Assembly: GCA_023417815.1 (NCBI GenBank)
Contig: JAEZEI010000034.1
Coordinates: 1 to 64,000, forward strand
Reading direction: 5' to 3'
Length of the DNA: 64,000 nt
From: Bacteroidota bacterium
GTDB lineage: Bacteria > Bacteroidota > Bacteroidia > Chitinophagales > Chitinophagaceae
The position numbers were made by a program, and so were the translations under genes. The notes beneath the pieces are model-generated. The model was given only the letters and a program-made list of their open reading frames with translations, had not been told where the DNA came from and did no database searches. Of this stretch, positions 27,819 to 36,129 are shown piece by piece. Within the stretch, counting starts at the first letter, position 1. Every line of letters begins with the position of its first letter.

Positions 27819-27834
27819 GTTAAATGATTTGCTG

Positions 27835-27842
27835 CAAAGTTA
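27835..27842 (-). promoter_or_regulatory. Promoter -7 element for the surE operon
   Basis: Minus-strand TAACTTTG is an exact TAnnTTTG match 16 bp upstream of the ATG at 27818. The -33 region reads TTC rather than TTG. Confidence 0.55.
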
Positions 27843-27908
27843 GGGGTACACTCTTAAGATTGAACTACACCTTTCTATTTCCAATTCTATATATGTCGAA
27901 AAAAAATT

Positions 27909-27936
27909 TTGTAAACTAAAACTTTTAGTATATTTG
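27909..27936 (+). promoter_or_regulatory. Promoter of the LexA-like repressor gene
   Basis: TTG at 27909-27911 and TATATTTG at 27929-27936 fit the Bacteroidota -33/-7 pattern with a 17-bp gap. The transcript would start near 27940 and carry a short leader before ATG at 27957. A perfect palindrome fills the spacer, and a second one overlaps the expected start site. Confidence 0.7.
27915..27929. promoter_or_regulatory. Candidate operator O1 (CTAA-N5-TTAG palindrome)
   Basis: ACTAAAACTTTTAGT is a perfect inverted repeat of 7 bp around one central base, placed between the -33 and -7 elements. It contains CTAA-N5-TTAG, the same pattern as the second site 23 bp downstream. Confidence 0.6.
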
Positions 27937-27938
27937 TG

Positions 27939-27951
27939 CTAATCAAATTAG
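27939..27951. promoter_or_regulatory. Candidate operator O2 (CTAA-N5-TTAG palindrome)
   Basis: CTAATCAAATTAG, an inverted repeat of 5 bp with a 3-base centre, overlaps the predicted transcription start. Its centre is 23 bp from that of O1, about two helical turns. Confidence 0.6.
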
Positions 27952-27956
27952 TTGCT

Positions 27957-28709
27957 ATGTCACAAGCTGGTTTAAACCTTAAATACCTGCGAAAGCTTAG
28001 GGGCTGGACACAGGAAGAATTTGCAAACAAACTCAATGTTAAGCGTTCGCTTATCGGTGCGTATGAAGAAGAGCGTGCGGATCCCCGGCTGGAAGTGCTT
28101 GAAATGGTGGCGGATATGTTCAAGCTTTCGCTTGATGAACTGCTATTAAAAGACCTTTCCAATACCGGTACCAGTTACTGGATGAAACGCAGACAACAGA
28201 AATTAATGACTGCCGACCGTAACGTGATCCATTTCGTTCCCGTAAAGGCAGCTGCAGGGTATTTAGCTGGTTATGCCGACAGTGAATTCATAGACGAACT
28301 AAACACGTTCACCCTTCCTATGTTAAGCGGGGGCAATTACCGTGCATTCGAGATCATTGGAGATAGTATGCTGCCAACATCTAGTGGCAGTATAATAGTA
28401 GGAGAGAAGGTTACCAACCTTGATGACCTTAAGAATAACACAGCCTGCATCGTGGTGAGCCGTAATGAGGGCATTGTTTATAAGAGGGTCGCTAAGAATA
28501 ACCGCTCCAAAAATAAGGTAACTCTCGTAAGTGATAACCCGGCATACCAGCCTTACCAGGTTAATACTGAAGATATCGCAGAAGTATGGGAAGCACAGGT
28601 TGTTATTGGTAAGGTTGCCAACCAGCAAAGGTGGGATATCAATTCCCTTACAAGTCTTGTCAACAATTTACAAACACAGGTAAGTTCCCTGAAAAAGAAA
28701 ATGAATTAG
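27957..28709 (+). CDS. XRE-family repressor with S24 (LexA/CI-type) self-cleavage domain
   Basis: 250 aa from ATG at 27957. The N-terminal helix-turn-helix covers residues ~5-65 ('LRKLRGWTQEEFANKLNVKR'). The C-terminal S24 domain has a probable Ala100-Gly101 cleavage bond in 'VKAAAGYLAGY', nucleophile Ser137 in IGDSMLP and general-base Lys176 in GIVYKRV. All parts needed for LexA/CI-style autoproteolysis are present, so an inducing signal could relieve repression. Two identical-pattern palindromes sit in its own promoter, suggesting autoregulation. ssb follows 65 bp downstream without an obvious promoter of its own. An alternative TTG start at 27936 would lie on the promoter element and is unlikely. 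Confidence 0.88.
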   Translation: MSQAGLNLKYLRKLRGWTQEEFANKLNVKRSLIGAYEEERADPRLEVLEMVADMFKLSLDELLLKDLSNTGTSYWMKRRQQKLMTADRNVIHFVPVKAAAGYLAGYADSEFIDELNTFTLPMLSGGNYRAFEIIGDSMLPTSSGSIIVGEKVTNLDDLKNNTACIVVSRNEGIVYKRVAKNNRSKNKVTLVSDNPAYQPYQVNTEDIAEVWEAQVVIGKVANQQRWDINSLTSLVNNLQTQVSSLKKKMN

Positions 28710-28774
28710 GGAGTAATAAGCCACATAACTTAGCAAGAAACAGATACATCGATTAATAATTTAAAAACACAGTT

Positions 28775-29194
28775 ATGATTAAGCTACAGATCATCGGCAA
28801 CCTTGGGAAGGATTGCATTATGAAAGAGGTGAATGGTAAAAATGTTATCAATTTTAGCGTTGCTCACACGGAGAAATTCAAGGACGGAATGGGGAACCTG
28901 AAAGAGAAGACCACTTGGGTGGAATGTGCATACTGGACAGACAGGACCGCGGTTGCGCAATACCTGGTGAAGGGAAAGATGGTTTATGCAGAAGGAACTC
29001 CGGAAGCGGATGCTTATACCAATAAAGAAGGTAATGCCGCCGCTACCCTAAGAATGCGGGTTCATAGTCTCCAACTATTAGGCGGAAATACCGAATCTAC
29101 CGGTGCCTCATCAGGCTATGGACAATCGCAGGTTGCTACAAGGCCTGTTCAGCCAGTTTCAGAGCCGGCAATGGATGACGATCTTCCATTTTAA
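28775..29194 (+). CDS. ssb: Single-stranded DNA-binding protein
   Basis: 139 aa. An OB-fold ssDNA-binding domain covers residues 1-110 ('IGNLGKDCIMKEVNGKNVINFSV', 'TTWVECAYW'). A flexible Gln/Ser/Pro tail ends in the acidic tip DDDLPF, which recruits repair and replication proteins. It is downstream of the LexA-like repressor and probably in the same transcript, so its expression may respond to DNA damage; this is inference. A hairpin terminator follows at 29213. Confidence 0.95.
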   Translation: MIKLQIIGNLGKDCIMKEVNGKNVINFSVAHTEKFKDGMGNLKEKTTWVECAYWTDRTAVAQYLVKGKMVYAEGTPEADAYTNKEGNAAATLRMRVHSLQLLGGNTESTGASSGYGQSQVATRPVQPVSEPAMDDDLPF

Positions 29195-29212
29195 AATCGG
29201 GGGAACATATTT

Positions 29213-29237
29213 AGGCGGCATTTAGCCGCCTTTTTTT
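29213..29237 (+). terminator. Rho-independent terminator after ssb
   Basis: AGGCGGC (29213-29219) pairs with GCCGCCT (29225-29231) around a 5-nt loop, followed by seven T. It ends the repressor-ssb transcript. Confidence 0.85.
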
Positions 29238-29248
29238 ATCTCATTAAC

Positions 29249-29289
29249 CTAAAAGAAAAGGCCGCAAATATTGCGGCCTTTTCTTTTAG
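29249..29289. terminator. Perfect 19-bp hairpin, bidirectional terminator
   Basis: CTAAAAGAAAAGGCCGCAA (29249-29267) and its exact complement (29271-29289) flank a 3-nt loop. The A-rich and T-rich outer arms give a T-tract in both directions, so it can stop ssb readthrough from the left and the permease transcript from the right. Confidence 0.85.
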
Positions 29290-29298
29290 AGTATTTTT

Positions 29299-30951
29299 TT
29301 ATTCTTCAGGATCTTTCCTGGCTATTTGCCTTCCGAATATGATAAGGTGGACCACGGCAAAAATGAAGGAGATGTACATCAGGGTTTGATCTGTTTCAAA
29401 TCCTACTGAAACCTGGTGTAGCACTCCTACGATAGCAAGAAGTATACTTAATGCAAGACCGGTAATTGCTGCCATTCTTTTTCCTTTCCTGTTGGTGGTA
29501 CCATTACCAAACCGGCTGTGCCTGATTCCATATGCCATATAAATATCCATACCGATCAACATCCAGATAAGTAACCTTATCCACGTATCCATTGGCAGGA
29601 AAACCATCATGAATAGACAAACACCTATTCCAAGGATCGGCACGATCGGCACCAACGGAGTTTTAAAAGCCCTAGGTATTTCAGGCATCTTTCTACGCAT
29701 TACCCATACTCCGATACATACCAGGATGAACGCAAATAAAGTTCCTATGCTCGTCATTTCTCCCACAACCCTGGCAGGAACAAATGCCGCGAATAGGCTC
29801 ACGAAAAGCATGAAGATGAAATTGTTCCTGGCAGGTGTTTGAGTTTTTGGATTCACTCTTGAGAAAATAGGAGGGATCAATCCGTCCTTGCTCATGCTAT
29901 AGAAAACCCTTGACTGTCCCATAAGCATAACCAGGATAACCGACGCGTAACCGGCAAGGATCGCAAGAACGATCGCACGATTCAGCCATGGATAATCCGG
30001 CTGAACGATTCCTGCAGCATCCGGAGTGCCCATATGTTCAATTGCGACAGCAACAGGAGCGATACCATCCTTACCGGCAAAAGTTGAATAATGGGTAACT
30101 CCCGTCATTACATGGGCGAAAAGCAAATACAATACGGTGCAGATCGCGAGAGAGCCTAGAATACCGATAGGCATATCCCTTTTTGGATTTTTGGCTTCCT
30201 GCGCAGCAGTACTTACTGCATCAAAACCTATATAGGCAAAGAATACTATCGCTGCGGCCCTGATAACTCCACTAAATCCGAATGCACCGAATTCACCTTC
30301 GTTAGTTGGAATATAGTCAACATAGTTATCGCTGTTTATATATTTCCAGCCAAGGAATATGAATACAAGAACTACACTTACTTTGAGTGCAACTATGATT
30401 GCATTTACGGTAGCACTTTCACGCGTTCCTTTTATTAAAAGCAAACTCATTAATACAATAATGAATACTGCAGGGAGATTTATTACACCTCCATCCCAGG
30501 GACCAACTGTTAAATGGGCGGGAAGGTAAACATCAAAACCTTCCAGGAATTTTACAAGGTACCTGCTCCAGCTGATACCAACAGTAGCAGCGCCAACCGC
30601 GTATTCCAGAACTAGGTCCCACCCGATTATCCATGCTATAAATTCGCCCATTGTTGCATAACTATAAGTATATGCACTTCCTGCTACAGGTATCATAGAT
30701 GCAAACTCAGCATAACATAATCCTGCGAAAAGGCAGCCTAAGGCAGCAACTACAAAAGAGATGGTAATGGCTGGTCCGGCATGATTTGCAGCGGCCATAC
30801 CTGTAATGGAAAATAATCCTGCACCAATAATGGCACCTATTCCCAGGGCCACTAAACCCCAGGCACCTAATGTTCTTTTTAATGTGTGTTCGCCGGTTTC
30901 ATTGGCTTCTCGCATTAAAAGGTCCAAAGGTTTTCTTACAAATAAACTCAT
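29299..30951 (-). CDS. APC-family amino acid permease
   Basis: 550 aa with 12-14 hydrophobic segments. The N-terminal 'GIGAIIGAGLFSITGMAAANHAGP' is the conserved substrate-site stretch of TM1 in APC transporters, and 'IPVAGSAYTYSYATMGE' and 'FFAYIGFDAVSTAAQEAKNP' are further family signatures. It most resembles cationic amino acid transporter-type permeases, but the substrate is not certain. Single gene facing the ssb terminator, divergent from the dicarboxylate symporter. Confidence 0.92.
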   Translation of the reverse strand: MSLFVRKPLDLLMREANETGEHTLKRTLGAWGLVALGIGAIIGAGLFSITGMAAANHAGPAITISFVVAALGCLFAGLCYAEFASMIPVAGSAYTYSYATMGEFIAWIIGWDLVLEYAVGAATVGISWSRYLVKFLEGFDVYLPAHLTVGPWDGGVINLPAVFIIVLMSLLLIKGTRESATVNAIIVALKVSVVLVFIFLGWKYINSDNYVDYIPTNEGEFGAFGFSGVIRAAAIVFFAYIGFDAVSTAAQEAKNPKRDMPIGILGSLAICTVLYLLFAHVMTGVTHYSTFAGKDGIAPVAVAIEHMGTPDAAGIVQPDYPWLNRAIVLAILAGYASVILVMLMGQSRVFYSMSKDGLIPPIFSRVNPKTQTPARNNFIFMLFVSLFAAFVPARVVGEMTSIGTLFAFILVCIGVWVMRRKMPEIPRAFKTPLVPIVPILGIGVCLFMMVFLPMDTWIRLLIWMLIGMDIYMAYGIRHSRFGNGTTNRKGKRMAAITGLALSILLAIVGVLHQVSVGFETDQTLMYISFIFAVVHLIIFGRQIARKDPEE

Positions 30952-31113
30952 ACAGTTAGTTGGGTTTTGAAAAATATGGCGGAAAAATAAGCAAATAATG
31001 ATATAACCGTGATACCAGCCATAAAAATGAAAGTGATCAGCTCTGTTTTTTAAGCATTATATTGCGAAAACTTTTTTGCCGGAACATCTTCGGCTGTATC
31101 ACAGCTTTACTCC

Positions 31114-32490
31114 ATGAACAAACGCAAAGCGGGAATCCTCTCCCTTTTCCTATTTACCATACTTGCAGTTATGTATGCGCTGCATCTTAATGAGTTAGTG
31201 CTGTTTCCTGATAACCTGCTCATTGCTTTAAGGTGGATATTCATAGGATCCCTCCTTACATACGCCGTGTTCAGGAAGTCACTTACCACCTGGATATTGG
31301 TAAGTATGGTTGTGGGAATAGAGATCGGTCTTGACTTCCCGGAATTCTCCCAGAACCTCAGGGTGCTGAGCCAGATCTTCCTTCGCCTCGTTAAGACCAT
31401 TATCGCGCCTATTCTTTTCGCTACACTGGTGGTGGGGATAGCAGGCCACTCAAGCCTCAAACAGGTTGGTCGCATGGGTTGGAAGTCGATCCTGTATTTT
31501 GAAGTAGTAACCACGATCGCACTGGTAATAGGCCTCATCGCTATTAATATTTCAGGAGCAGGTAAAGGCATCGTACTTCCGGAAGGGTTCAATGAAACAC
31601 TTCCCGAGGTGAAGCCACAGGGCTGGCAGGATGTGATCCTTCATATTTTCCCGGAGAATTTTGCCAAATCCGTTTACCATGGTGATGTGTTGCCTATCGT
31701 TGTATTCAGCATTATTTTCGGGATAGCACTTGCAATGCTCAGCGAAGAAAAGAAAAGACCGATGCTCAATTTCGCTGAAAGCCTGGCAGAAACGATGTTC
31801 AGGTTCACCAACATCATTATGTATTTCGCTCCCTTCGGTGTAGGGGCTGCCATCGCTGTAACTGTTGGACATCTTGGCGTGGATATCCTGATCAACCTTG
31901 TAAAACTCCTGCTTACGCTTTATGCAGCATTGATCGTCTTCCTGCTGGTAGTGCTATTACCTGTTGCACTTATAGTACGACTCCCGGTGAAGAATTTTAT
32001 AAAAGCGATCTCGGAGCCTGTTTCGATCGCTTTTGCTACCACAAGTTCTGAATCTGCCCTGCCAAAGGCTATGGAAAATATGGAGAAATTCGGCGTACCC
32101 AGGAAGATCGTTTCCTTTGTGTTGCCAACAGGATATACATTCAATCTTGATGGAACCACCCTTTACCTGTCACTCGCTGCAGTATTCGTAGCACAAGCTG
32201 CCGGTATGGATCTTTCCATATGGGAACAACTGTTAATTGGTCTTACTTTGATGCTGACCAGTAAAGGGGTTGCCGGAGTGCCCCGTGCATCACTGGTGAT
32301 CCTCCTGGGAACAGCAGCTTCCTTTAATCTTCCATTATGGCCTATCATGGCAATTCTTGGAATTGATGAATTAATGGATATGGCCCGTACTTCCGTTAAT
32401 GTAATTGGTAATACCCTCGCCAGCTGTGTTATTGCACGATGGGAGGGAGAATTCGATGATGAAAAGGCCCAAAATTTCCAGGCCGATTAA
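31114..32490 (+). CDS. Dicarboxylate/amino acid:cation symporter (DAACS, GltP/DctA type)
   Basis: 458 aa. Two re-entrant hairpin regions are visible: the serine-rich 'ATTSSESALPKAMENME' (HP1), and the TM7 'GYTFNLDGTTLYL' with NLDGT. 'SKGVAGVPRASLVIL' (HP2) and 'DELMDMARTSVNVIGN' (TM8, acidic amino-acid ligands) follow. This is the glutamate/dicarboxylate transporter fold. The long N-terminal part (~residues 1-90) adds extra membrane segments not seen in GltPh-type proteins. Single gene. Confidence 0.93.
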   Translation: MNKRKAGILSLFLFTILAVMYALHLNELVLFPDNLLIALRWIFIGSLLTYAVFRKSLTTWILVSMVVGIEIGLDFPEFSQNLRVLSQIFLRLVKTIIAPILFATLVVGIAGHSSLKQVGRMGWKSILYFEVVTTIALVIGLIAINISGAGKGIVLPEGFNETLPEVKPQGWQDVILHIFPENFAKSVYHGDVLPIVVFSIIFGIALAMLSEEKKRPMLNFAESLAETMFRFTNIIMYFAPFGVGAAIAVTVGHLGVDILINLVKLLLTLYAALIVFLLVVLLPVALIVRLPVKNFIKAISEPVSIAFATTSSESALPKAMENMEKFGVPRKIVSFVLPTGYTFNLDGTTLYLSLAAVFVAQAAGMDLSIWEQLLIGLTLMLTSKGVAGVPRASLVILLGTAASFNLPLWPIMAILGIDELMDMARTSVNVIGNTLASCVIARWEGEFDDEKAQNFQAD

Positions 32491-32538
32491 CCCCTTTCTT
32501 TAACCTCCCCGATAAAGGATTAAGTTGTTTATTTGCAC

Positions 32539-33231
32539 ATGGAATTTTTAGAGTTCACTTTCAGGGATTTGCTCAATCCCGATTTTTATATAAATAACGG
32601 AGGGCTGTGGCTCGTTCTGTTCATCGTTTTTGCGGAAACCGGTTTGTTTGCCGGGTTCTTCCTCCCCGGTGATACGTTATTATTCGTTGCTGGGATCTTC
32701 AGTGAAAAACTGATCACCCAGGGCCTTGGCATTGACCTGGGCAGCGAATTCGTTCACCTTGTACTGCTGGCTTTGATGATCGCAGCCTCTGGTATCCTGG
32801 GAAATGAGGTGGGATATTGGTTTGGAAAGAAATCAGGTCCCGCACTTTACAGCAGGAAGGATTCCTTCTTCTTTAAAAAGAAATATCTCCAGAAAGCGCA
32901 CGACTTTTATGAAGAACGTGGTGCAGGCACTATCGTTATGGCAAGGTTCCTTCCAATAGTGAGAACCTTTGCACCAATTGTGGCTGGAATTGTTCAGATG
33001 GATAAGAAGAGATTCACCCTCTTCAATATCATAGGATCTTTTGCATGGGCATTCAGCCTGCTTTTTATCGGGCATTATCTTAACTCGATCATGAAGAACC
33101 GGTTTGGTGTGGATCTTATCGAACATCTTGAGATCATTATAATTGGTATAGTGGTGGTTACCACTGCTCCCGTGCTTTATAAGCTTTTCTTTGCGAAAGA
33201 TAAAGTGAGGGAAAAACCTAGCGAAGAATAG
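32539..33231 (+). CDS. DedA-family membrane protein
   Basis: 230 aa from ATG at 32539. DedA/SNARE-associated fold: 'FAETGLFAGFFLPGDTLLF' with the conserved Glu and Asp, 'GNEVGYWFGKKSGPALY' and 'ARFLPIVRTFAPIVAGI'. DedA proteins include undecaprenyl-phosphate and phospholipid flippases of the inner membrane; the exact lipid is unknown. A downstream MFS gene starts 1 bp after the stop. Confidence 0.92.
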   Translation: MEFLEFTFRDLLNPDFYINNGGLWLVLFIVFAETGLFAGFFLPGDTLLFVAGIFSEKLITQGLGIDLGSEFVHLVLLALMIAASGILGNEVGYWFGKKSGPALYSRKDSFFFKKKYLQKAHDFYEERGAGTIVMARFLPIVRTFAPIVAGIVQMDKKRFTLFNIIGSFAWAFSLLFIGHYLNSIMKNRFGVDLIEHLEIIIIGIVVVTTAPVLYKLFFAKDKVREKPSEE

Positions 33232-33232
33232 T

Positions 33233-34471
33233 ATGGCAAAACCCACAGCATCATTATTCAACATAGTTGTTCTGGTGGCTGCCCTGGGCTATTTTGTAGA
33301 TATCTACGATCTTCTCCTGTTTAATATTGTTCGGGTGGAAAGCCTCCAGGAACTGGGGCTTAACCCTGATGGAATTCGCCGGGAAGGGGAGTTCATCATC
33401 AGTATCCAGATGGTGGGCCTTCTGCTTGGAGGCATAATCTGGGGGATCATGGGCGACAGGCGGGGAAGGCTCAGCGTCCTGTTTGGATCCATTATTCTAT
33501 ATAGCCTTGCCAATATTATAAATGGTTTTGTGGAAACGCCTGGCCAGTATGCTCTGGTACGCTTCATTGCAGGTATTGGTCTTGCAGGTGAATTAGGTGC
33601 AGGGATCACACTGGTTGCTGAACTTTCATCAAAAGATAAAAGAGGTCTCAGTACTTCCCTGGTAGCAGGGGTAGGGTTGTTTGGAGCTGTGGCGGCCTAT
33701 TTCATATCATTGCAATTTCACTGGAGAACCTGTTATTTCATAGGGGGTGGACTGGGTTTTGCCTTACTGCTGCTTCGGATTTCAGTTTATGAAAGCGGCC
33801 TGTTTAATGCGATCAAAGAAACGCCTGTGAGGCGGGGAGATTTCTTTATGTTCTTTACCGACAGCAAACGTTTGAAGAGATACCTGCTTTCTATTCTCAT
33901 TGGATTGCCTACCTGGTATGTAATTGGAGTGCTCGTTGCCTTTTCAAACAATTTTGCCGAAGCATTTGGAATAGAAGGAGAAATACTTCCAAAAAAGGCT
34001 ACCATGTATGCCTATGTGGCCATCGCAATTGCTGATGTAGTAACAGGGTTCGTGAGTCATTGGCTTCGCAGCAGGAAAAAGGCGCTTTATATTTTCTACC
34101 TGGTTACGCTCGCAGCGATCCTGTTATTCTTCAGCAATGCTAATTCGTCCGCAGAAAGAATGTATGCTATCTGTGCACTTCTTGGTTTTGGAACCGGGTT
34201 CTGGGCAATATTTGTAACCATGGCTGCCGAGCAGTTTGGGACCAACCTAAGAGCTACTGCTGCGACGACTATACCTAATATGGTAAGAGGGTCGTTGCCA
34301 GTTATATTGCTCATATTTAACTGGTTGCAGAACTTTACTTCATATTCTAATGCAGCCCTCTATACAGGCCTCGGAGTAATGGTGGTCAGTTTTTGGGCTG
34401 CCTGGAAATCAAAGGAAACTTATGGTATCTCGCTGGATTATATAGAATCAACCCCGGTAACCCGTGCCTAA
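33233..34471 (+). CDS. MFS transporter
   Basis: 412 aa with 12 membrane segments and the MFS motif between TM2 and TM3 (GDRRGRLSVLFGS). The N-terminal half has Asp-rich TM1 'GYFVDIYDLLLF'. The overall pattern resembles sugar/organic-acid MFS members, but no substrate can be assigned. Packed between the DedA gene (1-bp gap) and the GT9 gene (8-bp overlap), so part of a three-gene operon. Confidence 0.9.
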   Translation: MAKPTASLFNIVVLVAALGYFVDIYDLLLFNIVRVESLQELGLNPDGIRREGEFIISIQMVGLLLGGIIWGIMGDRRGRLSVLFGSIILYSLANIINGFVETPGQYALVRFIAGIGLAGELGAGITLVAELSSKDKRGLSTSLVAGVGLFGAVAAYFISLQFHWRTCYFIGGGLGFALLLLRISVYESGLFNAIKETPVRRGDFFMFFTDSKRLKRYLLSILIGLPTWYVIGVLVAFSNNFAEAFGIEGEILPKKATMYAYVAIAIADVVTGFVSHWLRSRKKALYIFYLVTLAAILLFFSNANSSAERMYAICALLGFGTGFWAIFVTMAAEQFGTNLRATAATTIPNMVRGSLPVILLIFNWLQNFTSYSNAALYTGLGVMVVSFWAAWKSKETYGISLDYIESTPVTRA

Positions 34472-35471
34472 AATCCTGGTCATACGATTTTCTTCCATCG
34501 GGGATATTGTTCTGGCAAGTCCCGTTTTTCGCTGCGTTAAAAAACAGGTTCCCGGGGCTGAACTTCATTTCCTGACCAAAGGATCCTTTAAAGCAGTTAC
34601 TTCGGCCAATCCCTACATTGATAAATTCTTTTACTTTAATAACAACCTGGAGGAAGTCATAGCCCAGCTTAAGAAGGAAGGGTATGATCATGTGGTGGAT
34701 CTTCACAACAACCTGCGGAGTATTAAAGTAAGAAAAGCCCTGAAAAGAAAGTTTACGGTTATAAATAAACTTAATATTGAGAAGTTTCTTTTAACTAAGT
34801 TGAGTATCAATGTGATGCCGGGGCGGCATATTTCATTGAGAAGCCTTGATGCTGTAAAGCCATTAGGTGTAATTGACGATGGTAAAGGTTTGGATTACTT
34901 TATTCCCGACCATGAAAGGGTGGATGAATCCGATATTCCCACCTCGCACCATGCAGGATATATTGCCCTGGTAATTGGTGGCTCCTATTATACCAAAAAA
35001 CTTCCTGTTTCTAAACTTTCCGAGTTATGCAGGTTAATTCACTTCCCCATTATTCTTCTGGGAGGACCGGAAGACAGGGAGGAGGGAGAAGAGATCGTGA
35101 AACAGGATCCGGTGAAGATCTATAACGCCTGTGGTAAATTCAGCCTTAATGAATCTGCAGACCTGGTTCAAAGGTCAAGACTGGTGATCTCCCACGATAC
35201 CGGTCTTCAGTATATAGCCTGCGCGTTCGGAAAGCAGGTAATTGCGATCTGGGGTGGTACTTCGCCCAGGCTTGATGTAGAGCCTTTTTATGGCACTTCC
35301 TACCATCAAATCGGCCCATACCCGGTCTATGAAAACGTTTTTCTCGATCTTAAATGCCAGCCCTGCAGCAGGTATGGCACCAGGAAATGTCCTCTTATTC
35401 ATTTCAACTGCATGCAGAAGCAGGATATTCCGTTTATTGTGGAAAAAGTACATGCCCGCCTGGGTAAATAA
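34464..35471 (+). CDS. Glycosyltransferase family 9 (heptosyltransferase-like)
   Basis: 335 aa with a GTG start inside the end of the MFS gene. N-terminal 'ILVIRFSSIGDIVLASPVF' is the classic GT9 opening, with 'YDHVVDLHNNLRS' following. The C-terminal donor-binding part has 'VIGGSYYTKKLPVSK', 'IILLGGPED' and 'LVISHDTGLQYIACAFGKQV'. The family adds ADP-heptose or similar sugars to lipopolysaccharide core at the inner leaflet of the inner membrane. Confidence 0.9.
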   Translation: MPKILVIRFSSIGDIVLASPVFRCVKKQVPGAELHFLTKGSFKAVTSANPYIDKFFYFNNNLEEVIAQLKKEGYDHVVDLHNNLRSIKVRKALKRKFTVINKLNIEKFLLTKLSINVMPGRHISLRSLDAVKPLGVIDDGKGLDYFIPDHERVDESDIPTSHHAGYIALVIGGSYYTKKLPVSKLSELCRLIHFPIILLGGPEDREEGEEIVKQDPVKIYNACGKFSLNESADLVQRSRLVISHDTGLQYIACAFGKQVIAIWGGTSPRLDVEPFYGTSYHQIGPYPVYENVFLDLKCQPCSRYGTRKCPLIHFNCMQKQDIPFIVEKVHARLGK

Positions 35472-35556
35472 GCTCTGCTGTTAATCTATCTTTAAAGGTC
35501 ATCCGTTTAGTTTTTCTTTAAGGGAAAGATGAGTTATTTTAAGAAAATCCTGAGCC

Positions 35557-36129
35557 ATGAACCTGTCCATCCTGATCTTCGCTTTTTTCAGCAATATGTT
35601 CGGTCCAAAGGATCTGAACACAACCGTTGAATGGACCAACAACAGTCCAATGTCTTCACATGAAGTGATCTATTATTCTTCAGAAAAACTTGTATGGGAT
35701 GATTTCAGGGGAAGGCCTGAAAAGAATAGCCCTGCAGCTGCGGTTACCGTTAGCGGGTTCGGGTACAGGGCGAACATAAATACCAAAGGTGGCAAGAACC
35801 AGTTCAGCATCAAAGTTTACTGTTATTTCAACAAGGATAAATCCTGGGTTAGGGAAGGAAGGACAATTCCTTATATCCTGAAGCATGAGCAAAACCATTT
35901 TGATATAAGCTATATCGCGGCAAGCTATTTCGTAGACCGCCTTAAAGAGACAAGCTTCACCACTTCCAATTACGAATACAAACTGAAAGAGATCTATAAT
36001 GATGCCTGTGATGTAATGCACCGCCTACAGGATGATTATGACGGCGAAACAAAGAATGGCCAGGTGCGGGAAGAGCAAAAGAAATGGAATGCATTGGTTA
36101 ACGATAAGATCGCTTCAGTCATACGGTAA
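35557..36129 (+). CDS. DUF922 family protein, zinc-protease-like
   Basis: 190 aa. A hydrophobic N-terminus (residues 2-14) may be a signal peptide. 'LVWDDFRGRP' is the typical DUF922 opening, and the HExxH motif His110-Glu111-His114 (LKHEQNHFD) suggests a zinc-metalloprotease fold. No proven substrate is known to me. The 3' end overlaps the convergent Nramp-UspA gene by 11 bp. Confidence 0.8.
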   Translation: MNLSILIFAFFSNMFGPKDLNTTVEWTNNSPMSSHEVIYYSSEKLVWDDFRGRPEKNSPAAAVTVSGFGYRANINTKGGKNQFSIKVYCYFNKDKSWVREGRTIPYILKHEQNHFDISYIAASYFVDRLKETSFTTSNYEYKLKEIYNDACDVMHRLQDDYDGETKNGQVREEQKKWNALVNDKIASVIR

